Below, piece after piece: positions 10,956 through 25,900 of a DNA stretch of 64,000 nt. Numbering within the stretch: position 1 is the stretch's first letter; each line of letters starts with the position of its first letter. Position numbers and translations under genes: made by a program. The stretch comes from Bimastos eiseni. Its lineage: Eukaryota; Annelida; Clitellata; Crassiclitellata; Lumbricidae. Location of the stretch: NCBI GenBank assembly GCA_959347315.1, contig OY365815.1:20446803-20510802 (forward strand). Direction: 5' to 3'. The notes below the pieces were generated by a model, which searched no databases, was not told the origin of the DNA, and saw only the letters and a list, made by a program, of their open reading frames with translations.

Positions 10956-13900
10956 CTGGAAAAACAAAGCAGAACATTTGTTGTAATAATTTTCTATCAA
11001 CATGCTAATTATCCTCACAAAAATAATCTTTGCCTAATCACAAACAACATTACAATGCATTGAGTTTCCAAACACTGTCCCAATTAATTATTAAACATTT
11101 CCTTCAGCAGTGCTGAAACCCATTTCACCCTCATTGTTAAGATCATTATTAACAATTAGCATTCTCAAAGCCCAATCACACACTACTACATGTATGACAA
11201 AACACGTTCAGCCGTTGTCGACAACCATGCAAAATATCTACAAGTTTACATTAGCAGTTAATGAAGACGAACAGAAACACACCAGTTTCATAATCTCAGA
11301 CCTCATCATTCCTCATATTTGGCAAATTAGTTTATGTTACTAAATTGCTAATTAACCAACCAGTTTTAAACCAAAGCAATATTAACTTCACACTGCAGTT
11401 GACCACAGTAAGTAGTGATCATCAAAAAGGAGTGGCCTAAGCAAAATGGATTATGAAAATGCCTATCAAATTTAAGGTGACTGGCTGCTAGAAAATCTTT
11501 AACTACAGTGGGAACTTGTCATAATGCTGTATCTGGGAACTACAACAAGAACTGTCTAATACATAGATTCTGCTATAAGACATTTACTTCTGTTAAACAG
11601 AAACAATTTTCAGATTGAAGTACCTGCTTTATTAAAATACAAATCATAAAGTAGCATCAAACGAGTCTCTGACCACACCACATTATGCTTTTTAATGTAC
11701 CTGCTCACACTCAACAAGCCTACTGCTCGTTGGTCAGCTCTGTGATGCTGAAGAAATGTAGTGCTTTATTATTAGTTAGTAGAGCACGGTACTGCAAGAG
11801 AACATTATTACTTAAAGATGAAACAAAACAAAGTGGTTTATCAAGTTTATTGCATTTCTGCTGCACCGTCTCTTTTGATTCACCCAATAGGACTAACAAA
11901 ATTCAAGACTTCACGTTGGAGGACTGACTAACAATGACATAATATAAATGTTCTTGTCTATGTATGCACATATTCTGTATGTCTGTCTGCATTATGCACA
12001 TACAAGCATCCTCAAGGATTAAATTGAATGAAATATTAAAACTCAGCTATAAAACCAGCACTTGCATATATAATTACAGCACACCTGTTAATGCCTTCTG
12101 TGACAACAAGCAACATTTCAGACAGAGGTACCTTCTCAAGGTTTACTTACTTGATGTACAAAGCACATAAAGGGTGGTTATTGATGTCAGCAGTATATCC
12201 ATTAACACCATTGGCAAACAAGTCATGTTTCAACTGTTCCTGAAACTGTGAATGACTTTGCTGATCATCTACTTCCATACAATTCTGCAAAAACACAAGA
12301 AAAACAATGTACACACTAACATCTCAAAGCACATGAACACAACCGCCGAGGGAATAACCGGGTAGGCAATTTTTACCGAGTACTGAATCCCGAGTATCTG
12401 GAATAGCTATTTACCGGATCCGGGCACAAGCTACCAAGTACCATTTGTTCAATATCCAAAGCTTCATATTTCATGCAACAACATATTATCAATCTACAAT
12501 TTTGTACTTTTAATAAATAATAAATACATCTCTAATTTTATAAATAAATAATCGATTACATGGACGTCACATCCTTTGTGGAGTTTTAAATTATTTAATA
12601 GCATGGTTCAACATGCGTCATCCCATCCCATAGTTTATCATTATATCATTTCAGAGAGTCAATGTAAGACAGTATGGCACAGTGGCCGATCGGTTAGAGC
12701 GGTCAGCCCGTAACGTTCAGTGTGTGCCGAGCGCGCGGGTTCGAGCCTCGTCCGAGGTGTCACTGTGTAGGGACCTTGAGCAAGTCCTTCGTGCACCATT
12801 GCTCTGCAGTACAAGTGCTCTGCAATTGCGCCATCGAGGCGCATGCAAGCACTTCTGAGCAAAAGATGTTGGAAAAATTGAAGTATGAAATTTTGGTAAT
12901 AAAATAAAATCTTTTATTATACAATCAATGACATGGCCTAATTTTATGATGCAACCAATAAGGCACCAAGACATGCACAAAACCCAATCCAAGTACCAAC
13001 TCAAGCCGCCGGGCTGCAATAATAATTTTGCTGCAGTTTTCTTACTAAACAATATCTCTTGAAACTTAATTCCTTATAGCAATAAATGAAATAACACAAA
13101 CAATATTCTTATATGCAATGTGTATAAAAACTTACAAGCTTTGTTTGCTGTCCATCCACTTCATCCATAGTTGAATGACTGTCAATAAAATATCCATCAG
13201 ATGGAGCAAATGAATAATTCCTCCTTATGGGCAATGTCTGATGACCACATGACTTTTCAGTCTCACCAAGCATCATATTCTGCAAACTGTTCGAATTGAA
13301 GTTCTGTTCATACTTCTGCACCTCAGGAAGTTCCATTTCTAACAATGCTTCTACAGATGACCGAATCTGAGAGGAGGAGCTAGTGGACATACTACTCAAC
13401 GACATCGCTCCCCGAGGAAACTCTTGACCAAGGCAGAAAGCAACTTCAGCATCAGCCAATTCTGTACTATTTTGCTTAACATTCACTTTCTGTTGATATG
13501 TATTCACCGCTGCTCTAGAATTTTGTGCTACTTCTGGCATATAAGTATTAATGTCCTTGGAAGCATCAAGGTAGGGTTCTGTAATACTTAAATTTGAAAA
13601 CAGCATGGATGAAGCCACAACATTTTCAACAGGGCAAGCGCTTGTCACGCATGAATTCTGAAAGTCATAGTTATAAGTATGAGCAACACGCCTCTCTACC
13701 TCATTCACTTGCTCCATAGACATCTGGCCAGTATTTTCACTGCTAACAGAATCAAATCCTTCCAAATTTGACATCTGTGGGCCTGAGAAAGTTGTGTTTT
13801 GGGTCACACGAGCAAACAAGTGACCACCTAATACTTTTTCTGATTCCAAACTTTCAAACAATTGCCGTGTATACTCCAGGCCAGACTCCGCAATACCAGT

Positions 13901-16900
13901 CGCAACTTCTTCACACACTTTTGCTTTGGTAATGGAGTCACTTCCAGGTAAAAATGGTAATTGATATGGTCCGGCTTCTTGTGTTGACAAAATGTTATGG
14001 ACAGCACCTCCCAATCCTTTTCTTAATGGACTTTCGCTTCTTACAGGTCCTGGAGACCCAGCCACCATTGCTGATTGCCTATGCACATTTAAGTTGCTCC
14101 CAGACTTTGACAACTTGCAACCTTGCTGGAAACCTGGACAAATTTCTACAGAACAAGGTGATGACTCTGTTTCCAGATGACTACACAACCCATTCATCTG
14201 AATGTTAGTCTGTAGTGTCTCATCAATGGGTGCATGGAATGACAGATCTTGTGCCTGACAGGATGCACTTGGTGCCAGATGGGGAATTGAATCACTTGAA
14301 GCATCGCTAGAGGGGATTAAAGGGTTATAACTAAACAAACCCGAGTTGCCAGACAAGAAATTCATGTGAAACATATGTGGATACAGATTTATAGCCTGCT
14401 CTGCAACGTCTGGTGTAATCCCAAAACCAACAAGTAAGAGCTTCAAATCTGTTAACATACGCTCTTTAGATGGAAGCGATATGGAAGACATTCCATCATC
14501 TGGTTGATGGGCTGAAGGCACTAAACCACCAGCCTGATGATAAAGTGCCTGTGGAAAGCTATGGTGTGGCATATTTGACTGGGGTATGCCATGGGTCACC
14601 AAGGGATTTGGATTTAGATTCATCGAAGGCACAATAGGTGGCAGGGATGACACGGGTGTAGACATCTGTGCAAACTTCTCATGAAGACTATGTTCTTCTT
14701 GAACAGTTTGTGGCAGCACTGGCTGTTCATTTAAGCCGAAAGATGACAGAATATGAGGCTGCAACTGGTTTGAGACAAGTTGTGCGGTGGATTGCTTCTG
14801 CTGCTGCTGCATGGAATTTTCCATAACCACTGGTGCATGGGATAACATTTGATTTGACAAGCTAGACAGCGTGTTCTGCAAGAAAGCTGTGACTAGCGGA
14901 AACTGGGTCAGTGATGCAGGTGGAATTGAGGCTAACTGTTGAACAATCGACTCCACTGGAACTGATTCCATTTCGGACAAGGCAGTCGCTGAGGACTTGA
15001 AAATGCTTCTGTCATCGTTCTGCATTTGGCCAACTGCCTCCTGGCAAGTACCTGCATTCAGTGGTGTCTCATGAACTGCATACAACACTTGTGTTGAATT
15101 TTGTGGCAGTTGGGTCCCTCCTTCTGGCATATAAGGAATCAGCTGGGGCATATGTATTGAGGACTCTGATTGTGCCATCTTTGGCACTTGCGCCATCTTT
15201 GGCACTTGTGCCATCTTTGGCACTTGCGCCATAATCTGTGCCACTTCAATTCTTTCTTTTGGCAACTGAGCAATAGTCTGAGTTGTTACAGCCCCAGTTT
15301 GAGACAGTAGAGGTACTATTTGTGTGACTGAAGGCAGGAACGGAATTGTCACAGCCCCTTCTGGTAGTATCTTAGTCACGGTTTGTGGCATTGGTGTCAT
15401 TACCTGTTTTGATTGAGACATTTCTGGTCTACTTTGAGAAATCTGCGACAAGGTTTGTGCCATCTGTGACACTGTCTCAGGCGGCTGGTCATGTGCCATT
15501 GGCACTTGTGACATTGTTAGAGATAGTTCAGCTAAAGTGTGTTGGACCTGTGGTAAAACATGAGGAACAGAGGGACCAGTCTGTGACATTGGCTGCTGGC
15601 TGGCAGCAGCCCATTGGCCTACAAACTGAGGGACATGCACAACGTCTTGTAGGGAGGCAGATTCTGACAAGGAAGCCATCGTTTGTGAAATATTATCCAA
15701 TGCAATCTGTGCCATCTGCATAGACATCTGTGGCATTTGAGTCATAGATTTCTGCACTGAAGCCAGAGTCTGTTGTGTAGGAGCCAAACCAGGTAGCAGA
15801 TGTGTAGCAGTGAGTGACACATGATCTAAGGTGTGCGGCATGTGACCTATAGCCGGCACCTCGGCTGCAGCCTGTGGCATCTGAACTGTAGCTTGCATTT
15901 GGTTTATGGCTTGATGGTTTATAGCAGAAACATTCTGTGCCTTCTGAGTAACAGCATTCTGATTAAGCAGTGATGGAGTCAATCCTTGCTGCAGCTGGGA
16001 TAGCATCTGAAGAGATGCACGACGAGTGAATTCCTGCTGCTGCTGACCAATCGCATCACAAGAGGGAAGAGGAACACCACTAGTGAGCGATTGGAATATC
16101 AACTCTTGCATGCTGTCAGTAACCAAATGACTATGGTTAGTGAGGTCATCTACTGGTGGCCTTGGTAGACTGGCATATGCAAGGACTTGAGGCACAAGGC
16201 CTGCAGCAGCGGGACTATTCTGCTGTGGAACCAGCGCAAAGCGGTCAAGCGCTGTACTTTGCAATGATGGCTCAGTTTGCGGAAGAACAATGCCAACACC
16301 AGGCACAACAGAGTAAGGACACGGAACACTAATCACATCTGAAGCCATATTTGTTGCAAACTGAACCTTTCCATCCACAACCGACTCCAGATGCAAATTT
16401 GGTGGAGCACCGGATGACATCGACAATACCTGCAAATCATAATTTCATGGCATTTTAGGATGACAGTAAAAATTCATATGTAAATATTTCAATTATAATT
16501 ATCATCAACTCTTAAAAACGACTAGCAAGTAAACAAATTTAAGAAAAAACCAATGAGCTTTGACAAAATGAATCTTGCACAACAGGTTACGTGTAGTCGC
16601 AATAAGTCTCGAACAAATAATTGAAAAGGTTAACTTTGAAGAGTAATAATGTTGAAGATTTGCCAATAAAGTATCATAGTTTTATACCATTCAAAAATAG
16701 CATTAGGTAGATTGTTAAATAACTGCTAATTGTAGCAGAAGGTAGATTGTTAAATAACTGCTAATTGTAGCAGAAGGTAGATTGCTAAATAACTGCTAAT
16801 GGTAGCAGATGGTAGATTGCTAAATAACTGCTAATTGTAGCCAAAGGTATATTGTTAAATAACTGCTAATGGTAGCAGAAGGTAGATTATTAATTAACTG

Positions 16901-19900
16901 CTAATTGTAGCAGAAGGTAGATTACTAAATAACTGCTAATAGTGGTGTTGAAAGACAGGTGGGTAATACATATGAGCATTGTACTGGTTATAAGAGAGAA
17001 ACACAGCAAGTTCTTCTCGAACATTTATAATTCACCTTTCATTGATTAAACAAATTACAAACAATACAATAATGCAATACAACTGAAATTTGATATTGCC
17101 CTTCTTCTAACATTTTTTACTCAGAAGTGCACACACGCCTCAACGACACAACTGCAGTTGCAATGCAGAGCAATTGTGAAAGAAGGACTTGCTCAAGGTC
17201 CCTACACAATGACTCCTCGGACGAGGGTCGAATCTGCTCACTCAGCGCACACTGAGCGTTACGAGCCGACCACTCTAACCAACCGGCCATCATGCCACAC
17301 AGTAACATAAAAACATTCTTTTGAGCTTTTCATACATAACAAAAGTAATTCTTATCTTAAAGATCTAATTACCGGTGATTGAAAGACCATAAAAGCTTAC
17401 CACATCAGAAGTGAAGTTGACTGGAAGAGTTGTATTGCATCTGGTCTCCTGAATAACTGGTTGAGCCACACCGATTAGCAAGTGTTTGTCACCATTCAGT
17501 ACAAGATCCATCTGTTCTGCCACACGCTTTTCCATATCAGCCGTTGGAGATCGGGATGCAATATTCCGTTGACCATTTCTCACCAGATTGACATCAGGAA
17601 TAGTAGATGAACCAGTGTGACCCTCTTTTGCAACAGCCAAAGCAATCCTAGGTTTGTCCTGAATCAACTGAATCACATCAGACATCTGTTCGATGAAAGA
17701 ACACACCTGTTCGGCCTTGAGAAATTCTCGGTCCACCTGCAAACAAAAACCAGAACGAAAACATAGAACAACTCACTCAAGAGCTTAAAACAAATCCTAA
17801 AAGAAAAATTCTGGATTAGTACAACACAAAACTGAAGAAGAAGCACAAAGGCGCAGCTGCCAAACAGAGATACAGGAAGGTCCACACATCTTACTGCGCA
17901 TGGAACGCTTACCAGGTTTTGAGCAATTTCGGTCGGCTGATCGAGCACGTGACTGAACTTAAAGGAAACCATTGACTGCTGGGTTGTCTCCAGCTGACAC
18001 TCAACCAATTCGCCTTCGGGGTCTACGTTGATGAACGTCAGTCTTGGCAACAGCAAATCACTCTTCTTACGCCTACACCGATCACGCCTCTTCTGCTTCT
18101 CCATGGGCGTCACTCCGGAAGAGACAATGGCACCAGAAGTACCCCATTCGAGGTCACTACAATGGGGAGAAAATTATACGAATCAAATCCACAAACAAAT
18201 CCATCCTTTGGTAAACTGACAGAGAGAGAGAGACAGCGTGCATGCAGTTTAGTCAAATCCACTCAACCACAACAGAAATACATACATGAATGAGAATCAG
18301 CGCATAAAAGCATATTTACCTTTCACTTTCAGATGGACTCTTTAGTGGAACACCCTTCGATCCATTTCTTACAGCCACAGCAGGAGATGCAGCTGCCGCA
18401 ACTGACTTGATCTTCTGTATCTGGGCAACAGGTATCTTCCCCTACAGAACATCAAATTGTTCAAGATTTTAACAGGCTTCACTCGTAATCAAAGATAAAC
18501 ATAATTTAGCATTTTAGCTTTCTAATGCATACCTTGTAAATGTGTTTGAACAAACAAACCATTCACTCACTCACACTACAAAATGACGATAATTTACATT
18601 TAGTCATTCTCACCAAAACTGGCCTGTAACAGACAACACCAACAGAACTTTTACCATAAAGAATCCCAGCTTAACACTTTGACTGCTGACACATTTATTA
18701 GCCAGACAGGGCAAATATAGGCCTAGGCCTAAATTTAGAAATTTTGCTTTTCATGTTTTTCGGCATTCTTTTGGGGTAAGAATTAAAAATAACTTCCTTT
18801 TGTGCGTTTAGGTAAATGCCACACTGTAGGACCTAGAATAACTGTAGATGCTGTGTTTGAAACTGTTTGAAGCATTGTTATGGACAGGCTGTTAGAGGCA
18901 ACTGTTGAAGAAAATACACGTTTTTGCGTCTTCCAGGCTTGGTATAAACCACATGCTTCCTGCAAGGTCTCTTTGGCTGCAGTTGATAGGATAACATCCG
19001 ATTCATGAGGAGAGCACAAAAAATCTCATCATGAGCAGTGAATAGTTCAAGTAAAGACTAGGCCATGGCCCTAGCGAACTCTTGTTAACATGCAACACAA
19101 TCTAGCAACCACCATTTGTACATTTGCTAGGCAAAATAAATTCCACAGATCCTTCCAATTATTCTGACATATCCTGACAAATATCCATTCTTTTTCACAT
19201 ACTATTATGTTTTATTTATTTTGTATACCGTAAAACACGATGTAAGAAATAATTCTTACATTGCACCGCAATTCGAAAAACTAAGATGGCCGACGTCAAC
19301 AAAGACATATCATTCATTCTGTTTGTAGTCACTCTGACAGTGCTAAAAAGTCTAGAACAATCTTACATGCAGTCAGTACGTAGCAGCACATGTCCACTAT
19401 CATTTATACTCAATAGGAAATATTACTGCCACGCCGAACGACCTCTGAGCGGCAGTTACATTTTGGACGTATATACACGTCCCTAGCGTCCCAGCAAACC
19501 AAATTTGGGACGTGTATACACGTCTCTAGCGGTCAATGTGTTAAGATGTAGGTGGCAACATCTCATTATCTGGTGTGGGAGTGTATGATTGAAATACAAG
19601 TGAATGACATGTTGTATTGGCAATTGTTCTAATTTAAATCCATTCTGCAGTATTTAAAATTGACTCTAATTTCAATTTATAGCACTCACTTTTCAATAAG
19701 ATAACTATGACATGATAGTATTATAAATACTCATGTAATTGAGACATATAACCTCAAGCACGAACCAGAAGCATTAGTCACAAGTCATTAATATTACAAG
19801 GCTGTTATTCACATTTCATTACGTGCAACCCCATTGGTCACGGATACAAGTGTGACGTACCATAGGTTCAGTCTTGTCTGATAAGCCATCCAATTTCATT

Positions 19901-22900
19901 TTTCCTGGCATCACCAGCTGTGTAGTCTTCACTGCAAAATTAAGGTTTGCAACATGAGAAGCAGAACCAACAAAATAAGACAACTCCAAAGGAAAATTTA
20001 CAATCAAATAATTGATTAGAAATCACAATACATCCTAGACAAAGTCAATCGCGAGACAGCAGAACCTCAAACCAGACAGCAGATGACTTTTCAAGACACC
20101 TGTATCACTTCCAACACAGACACTACAAATATTTATTGCACCTTCAGCATCTAGTAACATCCAGATGAACCTAAAGTTAGTCAGGTCATATGGTGTTCCA
20201 AATATAAATAAGACTACGAAACACCATGGCCAAGAGTCACTAGATAAGATTAAACCAGGAAGGCTTACTTTCTACACTTTGAAAATCCTGTTCATAGTTA
20301 ATCTGAACTGTTTCAAGTTATGTGTATGATTAATAATAAATTACAACTTATAGGCTTCAACAGCAACTAACCAGGAACTGCAGAATTCTGTTGGAGGGCT
20401 GCAGGATTTACTCCATGTAAAGCAGCAGAGGATGGAGGAGGATGGATGGTAGCACCCAGTTGACTGACATTATCTGTCTGTGACGTTGTGACACTAGATC
20501 CAGTATTAGAACCATCTGCTGCTTTGCGACATCTTTCTTTTGACACATGCTGAACATGGGCTTTGATTTGCCGAACAATTGTCCTCACGTCATTAGAAGT
20601 GGCCAAACTATTCCGAACCTAAAAACAGATGAAACCGTGGAAGGGTCATGGCCATTCTTATAACAATTGCTTCCTTGCACAGTTTCTGTTCCCATCACAT
20701 GCTTTTTTGACTTTACATAAATTGAATTCACTAGCATTAAGTTACTTATACTTTTGGATAACAACCTATATCAGATAATTTCCATGGGTTTAATCCACAT
20801 GGTTTCCTCTGCCCAGCCATGCTGATAGAATTTAGAAGCAAGCATCATAATGTTTTAATGCTCAATTACATTACCATTACATTAAAGCTGTTCATACTGA
20901 TGCAACTAAAGAAAGCTTTAGATGCATCTTTGAGATATGTCAAGATGGTCTCATATTCCAGACACATATGCTTGAGGTCTTTCCAGAATTAATTTAATAT
21001 CCAAGGATTGTAGGTCAGATACAGGAGCAATATAATCATACTGAATACCTAGTCATGACAGTGACATAACCTTTCATTACCCTAAAAGATAGTGTACAGA
21101 TCTATGCAAGGACACTTACCATTTCTTTAGCCAATGTCTCTGGATCATCTGAGCTAAGATTGTACTCAAATTCAATGGCTTCATTTGGTTTGTGAGATGG
21201 CTTATGCTTCTTAGGATCCACGACTCTCAGCCACATGCGAACTCTGTCTCCATCTGGCTCTTGGTTCTCAGCAAGATCAACCTTGATCCCAGTCTCCTCC
21301 AAGAAAAAGTCATGCTGCAGGAGTTCCTTCACAGTGTATCTGGCAAAAACAAATTCACATACCCACATATGCTTAGCATCGTGTACCAACATCCCAACCC
21401 TTCCATCAGAATGGTATCATCAAAAGGGAACTGTATTACAGATAGGCTGAAGGTAACACTTTCCACAACTCCAAGACAACACAGCTCCTCAGTCTTCAAA
21501 TCTTACAAACAGCCAGAAAATGATTAGTAAAGTTACATGTACCATTCAGTTATTATACCATATCAAAACACACCTATGATAACAAATAACACACAATACC
21601 ATATCATATTCTTGAATGCCAAACACATTTATGAGAATAAATATCATTACTTCTAATTCTAAACATACAGTTGGAAATCAATTAAAACCGCTATTATACC
21701 ATACCTCATAACAAAATCATACCCTACCTTCTGAACAATTACCATAACATTCAATATCTTTCCCCAGAAACCTAAACACACACCTATGAAAAATCTGATA
21801 CAACTGAGAACATATAAGAGAAAAACAATGAATATTTGACTGTCATACCATACCATAATAAGGCATCACAGATATGGAAGCATCACTACACAAAGCCATA
21901 CCATACCAAAACTCCAGAACTTAAAACTGGCAAAGTAGCTTATTGACATGACTAGGTCTTACTACAGTTGATTTAAAAAACAGAATCTTTCAAAACAAAA
22001 CAATAAAGTAAAAGGCTTCAACAAATGTCTACTCTTCCCGTTCACCGATAAACCACTTTACCAAGATTGTGACCAAGTGTGCAAGATACCAAGAAGTACC
22101 AAGAGATTACATACAATCCTTGGTATGAGAACCACTTAAGAATCCTAATTGAACGAAAGCACTTAACCAACCGTTTCACTGAATGAAATCCAACATGTAG
22201 GTCAATTGGAGATTATAAAGTGTCAGATCCATTAGCGTCTAGTGCTTACAAATGCCATTCACAGAAGCTCATCATCATTATCTACTTCTGCTCCTAGTCA
22301 AGCATTTAATTGAACTAAAAGCATGTTGTGGTCATATTTACAGTGAGTAATTCAATAACACACATTATAGTACTGCTAAGGAGCAGCTCAAAGCAGTTAT
22401 ACTCTGCAAGACACATATTACAACAACAAGGTCACACTTAACCTGACTCCAGACCTGCTTATAGTGTCCCTTGTGGTGACAAGCTGCCCTGTCCCTGATC
22501 GGCTTGTGTCAAGCTGATTATTTAACCCTTTAACGACCAGCGTGCACTAAAATGTATGGGAAAACCTATGCAGATGGTCATTAAAGGGTTAATGACGCAT
22601 TAAACGATTTCAAATATTCTTATTAAGCCGTAGGTCATTCAATTAGTAGAGCCCTTTAATCCATTGTGCTTAAAAACTCAACACATAAAAATGTTTGTTA
22701 AATGGTTTTACTAGGGGTCAGACTATGTGCCTGGAGAAGTTCAAAACAGCAATATTTCCCAGCACAGAACAGTTCCAGTGCAGCAAGCATCACCAACTAT
22801 AAACTACTCATAAGCATATGCGGATAGCGCAGATCTCAGACTCTTTAGCAGAATCAGTAATTTGGTTCAATTACAACACAATAAAATTTGACAGCAGCTG

Positions 22901-25900
22901 ATTACTGACCTTTCTTCTGGGTTAGACCGTGTGCACTTGTCAATAATTTCCTTTAATTCAGGATCTTGGATTTTATCATATGCCCCAGGTCGTGTACCCT
23001 GCAAAAAACATTGATAAACCGGTTTTTTCAACTCTGCATTATATTGTACAAAGCTGCTGGCACATGTGAATGTCAATATTGCTGCCTTGAAATTGTTGTA
23101 TTATAAGCAGCCATGTAAAGCACTTGGATGGGCAAAACATCCCTTTGGTTACACTTTCTATACCCATATAAGCATAATGTAAAACTGTAATTTGACTATC
23201 TACAGGTGTTTAGTAAGGTGTTAGTCAATAAATCAATCCTTTGATCAATCAAAGAGCCAAATACTGTGAGGCATAAAACAACATCTATGACAGAAGTGCA
23301 ATTTACAAAGCAGCAGCTTGGATGCAAATAATTATTACAAGCAATCTGTTCTTAATCACACAATTCTTTAAAGAGTTTTCTCTATGTTGAGACAGTGGGT
23401 TACAGAACTAGCATTTGTGTTGTAAACAAAAGCAATGAAAGCATAAAGACATAAATACTCAGTGAAACGTTTGAACACAGAAATTTGTTGTATCCAAATC
23501 TGCCTCACAGATTTCTAGGCAACATTAACCAAGAATGTCATTTTAACTCCAGTCATACAAATTGTATAAACTCGATGTTAAGAGGTTACGAAGAATGGCT
23601 AATCAGATACTAGTACAATAGAGGTCTCACATCAAGATGAAGAACCCATTTTAAAATCTACAAAATCAAACAATGTACATAATTACCGATGAAACTTTTT
23701 TGTAGATCTGAGCAGCTGTCCTGCATTCTGAGTATGGGTATTCTGAAGTTGCCATTTCTATCATACACATACCGAAGGCATAGACATCCACGCTCTCCTT
23801 ATAGCATTCATCGTACATTTCTGGCGCCATGAACTCTGGGGTACCTAAGAAACGAGAAATGTCACCTTCCTAAAGCCAGCTAAGACAATTGAATTATATA
23901 ACATTAAAGCTTAATTAATGAGCGACATAAACACATGCCACTGTGTACAATACGGATCAAGAGCCAACTAATTAAGATTTACTCTAAACATGGTTTAAAA
24001 TGCAGAGCAGGATTTCAAAACCGTTAATGGAATTAACACAAGATTCTAGAGCACGTACGACGGCAGAAAAAAGTAGGCCAAAACATAAAACACACCGAAC
24101 AACATGAAATACGAGTCCAGTGAAGCCAAAGAATTTTGCAAAACTCTGATGACAAATTAATGTTAATGAAGCACAGTATCAAAGTAACATAAACACAATA
24201 GTTTCACACTTCCTTTCAAAGATTAAAGATGACAAATGATTATACAGAATCGATAGACTCACCTATAACACTCTTGGCATGAGACCTAGAACGGAGTGTG
24301 GCAAGACCAAGATCACCTATCTTCACACATCCAGTTGTACCAGTGATGAAGATGTTGTCGCATTTTAGGTCCCGATGAATGACTGGCGGAGTACGGCTAT
24401 GCAAGAATGACAGTCCCTTCAAAATCTGCCGACACCAGTTCTTCAAAACCTTCATATTGATTTTCTTGAATCGTTTCACGTAACTACCAAAGCAAGAAAA
24501 ATCATCATTGTATAACAAAATCATCTCAGAATAATAATAAAAAAACAATGGACCATAGCTTGTTGACAAAAATGAAGCTGGAAACATATTCAACTCAAAA
24601 AGTGCAGTTTCCTTCACTAGGGTATGCGAAGACAAATAGTGTTAATGTAAGCTTACAATTATACTAACTACTTTTGTTAACTGTCTGTTGATTCTGCATG
24701 GCAATTTATTGAAAGAAATTACAAATAAAAACTTGAGTGTACCTGTTGTGTGGTACACGAACTTGGAAATGACCAACGGAATTGAGATGATTTATTCACA
24801 CAAAAGGCTACTAAATGGCTGGCATTTCATCTTTGAAAACAATGATGATGCATTTAGAATACATGAATGCTATAATAATTATCATACGTCTTAAGAGTTC
24901 CAGAAGTCATCAGTTCTGTTACAAGTACAGTGACTTTTGTTCCTTGTGAAGGCAGATCTTCAAAGAAATCATAGAACCGCACTATGTTTGGATGTTGTAA
25001 AGTCTTCAACATCTCTGCTTCTTCAACGAATCTCTGCCGTCCACTCTTATGCCACATTCGCTCCTACAAAGTCACCAATATCCAACTATAAATATCAAGA
25101 TTTCATTTATTCTACTATGTGCAACACAAAGGTTGTTTACTTAAAATTCAACTTAAATCTTAAAAATCGAAGTTTCTTAGCGAAAGTACGCCTGCTTACA
25201 ATTTTAACTGCAAAAAACACCATTTACACATAATTTCTACAGAAAATTAACTACTAGCACAATAAACTTTAAAACAATAATAAGTATGTGTAAACACATT
25301 CAGGTTACCAATCATGTCACTTGTAAACTTTCACTGAGTGGTAAATGTAATTTCTTTAATTTAAATGAGCATATATAATGGAAATACACAAGTAATGCCA
25401 CAAAGATTCAAGTTTAATTAAACAATCGGGTAATGTATTGTTTGGCTTTCAGTCACCACTAACAACGTAAAGTCAAGGCTGATCTCTTGTTTCTGAAGTG
25501 GCTCAATGACTCATAATCTGAATAAAGGTTTTTATCACATCACATCAGACATCAGTCACCTGACAGAATCATATTAGTCTACTGGACCAAGAACAGGTAC
25601 ACTTTATAATATAAATGAACAGACAAAGCAGATCAGTATCTTTATAGTCAAGAATATCATTTTAAGGTCAGCAATTAAAACTCCTAGAGGCAGATTTCAT
25701 TTTCTATAGTAAAACCAATTTAAAGACATCACAAGGTTTAAAACTTACAATTATATATTAATTTAAAAAAAATTCATATCACAAAATTTGAAGCCATAAA
25801 GAAAAACATGCATAACAAAAACAGTGGTGCACCAAGTTCACAAAAGGTGCGTTGTACAAACTTTCCTATGATATAAAAAAATTGGTTAATAATTAGCTTG

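Noticed and set aside
12672..12760. tRNA gene
   Set aside because: Boxes A and B are present, but no cloverleaf with a proper anticodon arm can be drawn, and the unit continues into a SINE body that recurs five times.
18783..19019. 78-codon frame inside the piggyBac-like element as a transposase
   Set aside because: It lacks the acidic DDD-type catalytic blocks and the C-terminal Cys-rich domain of piggyBac transposases, and it is too short.
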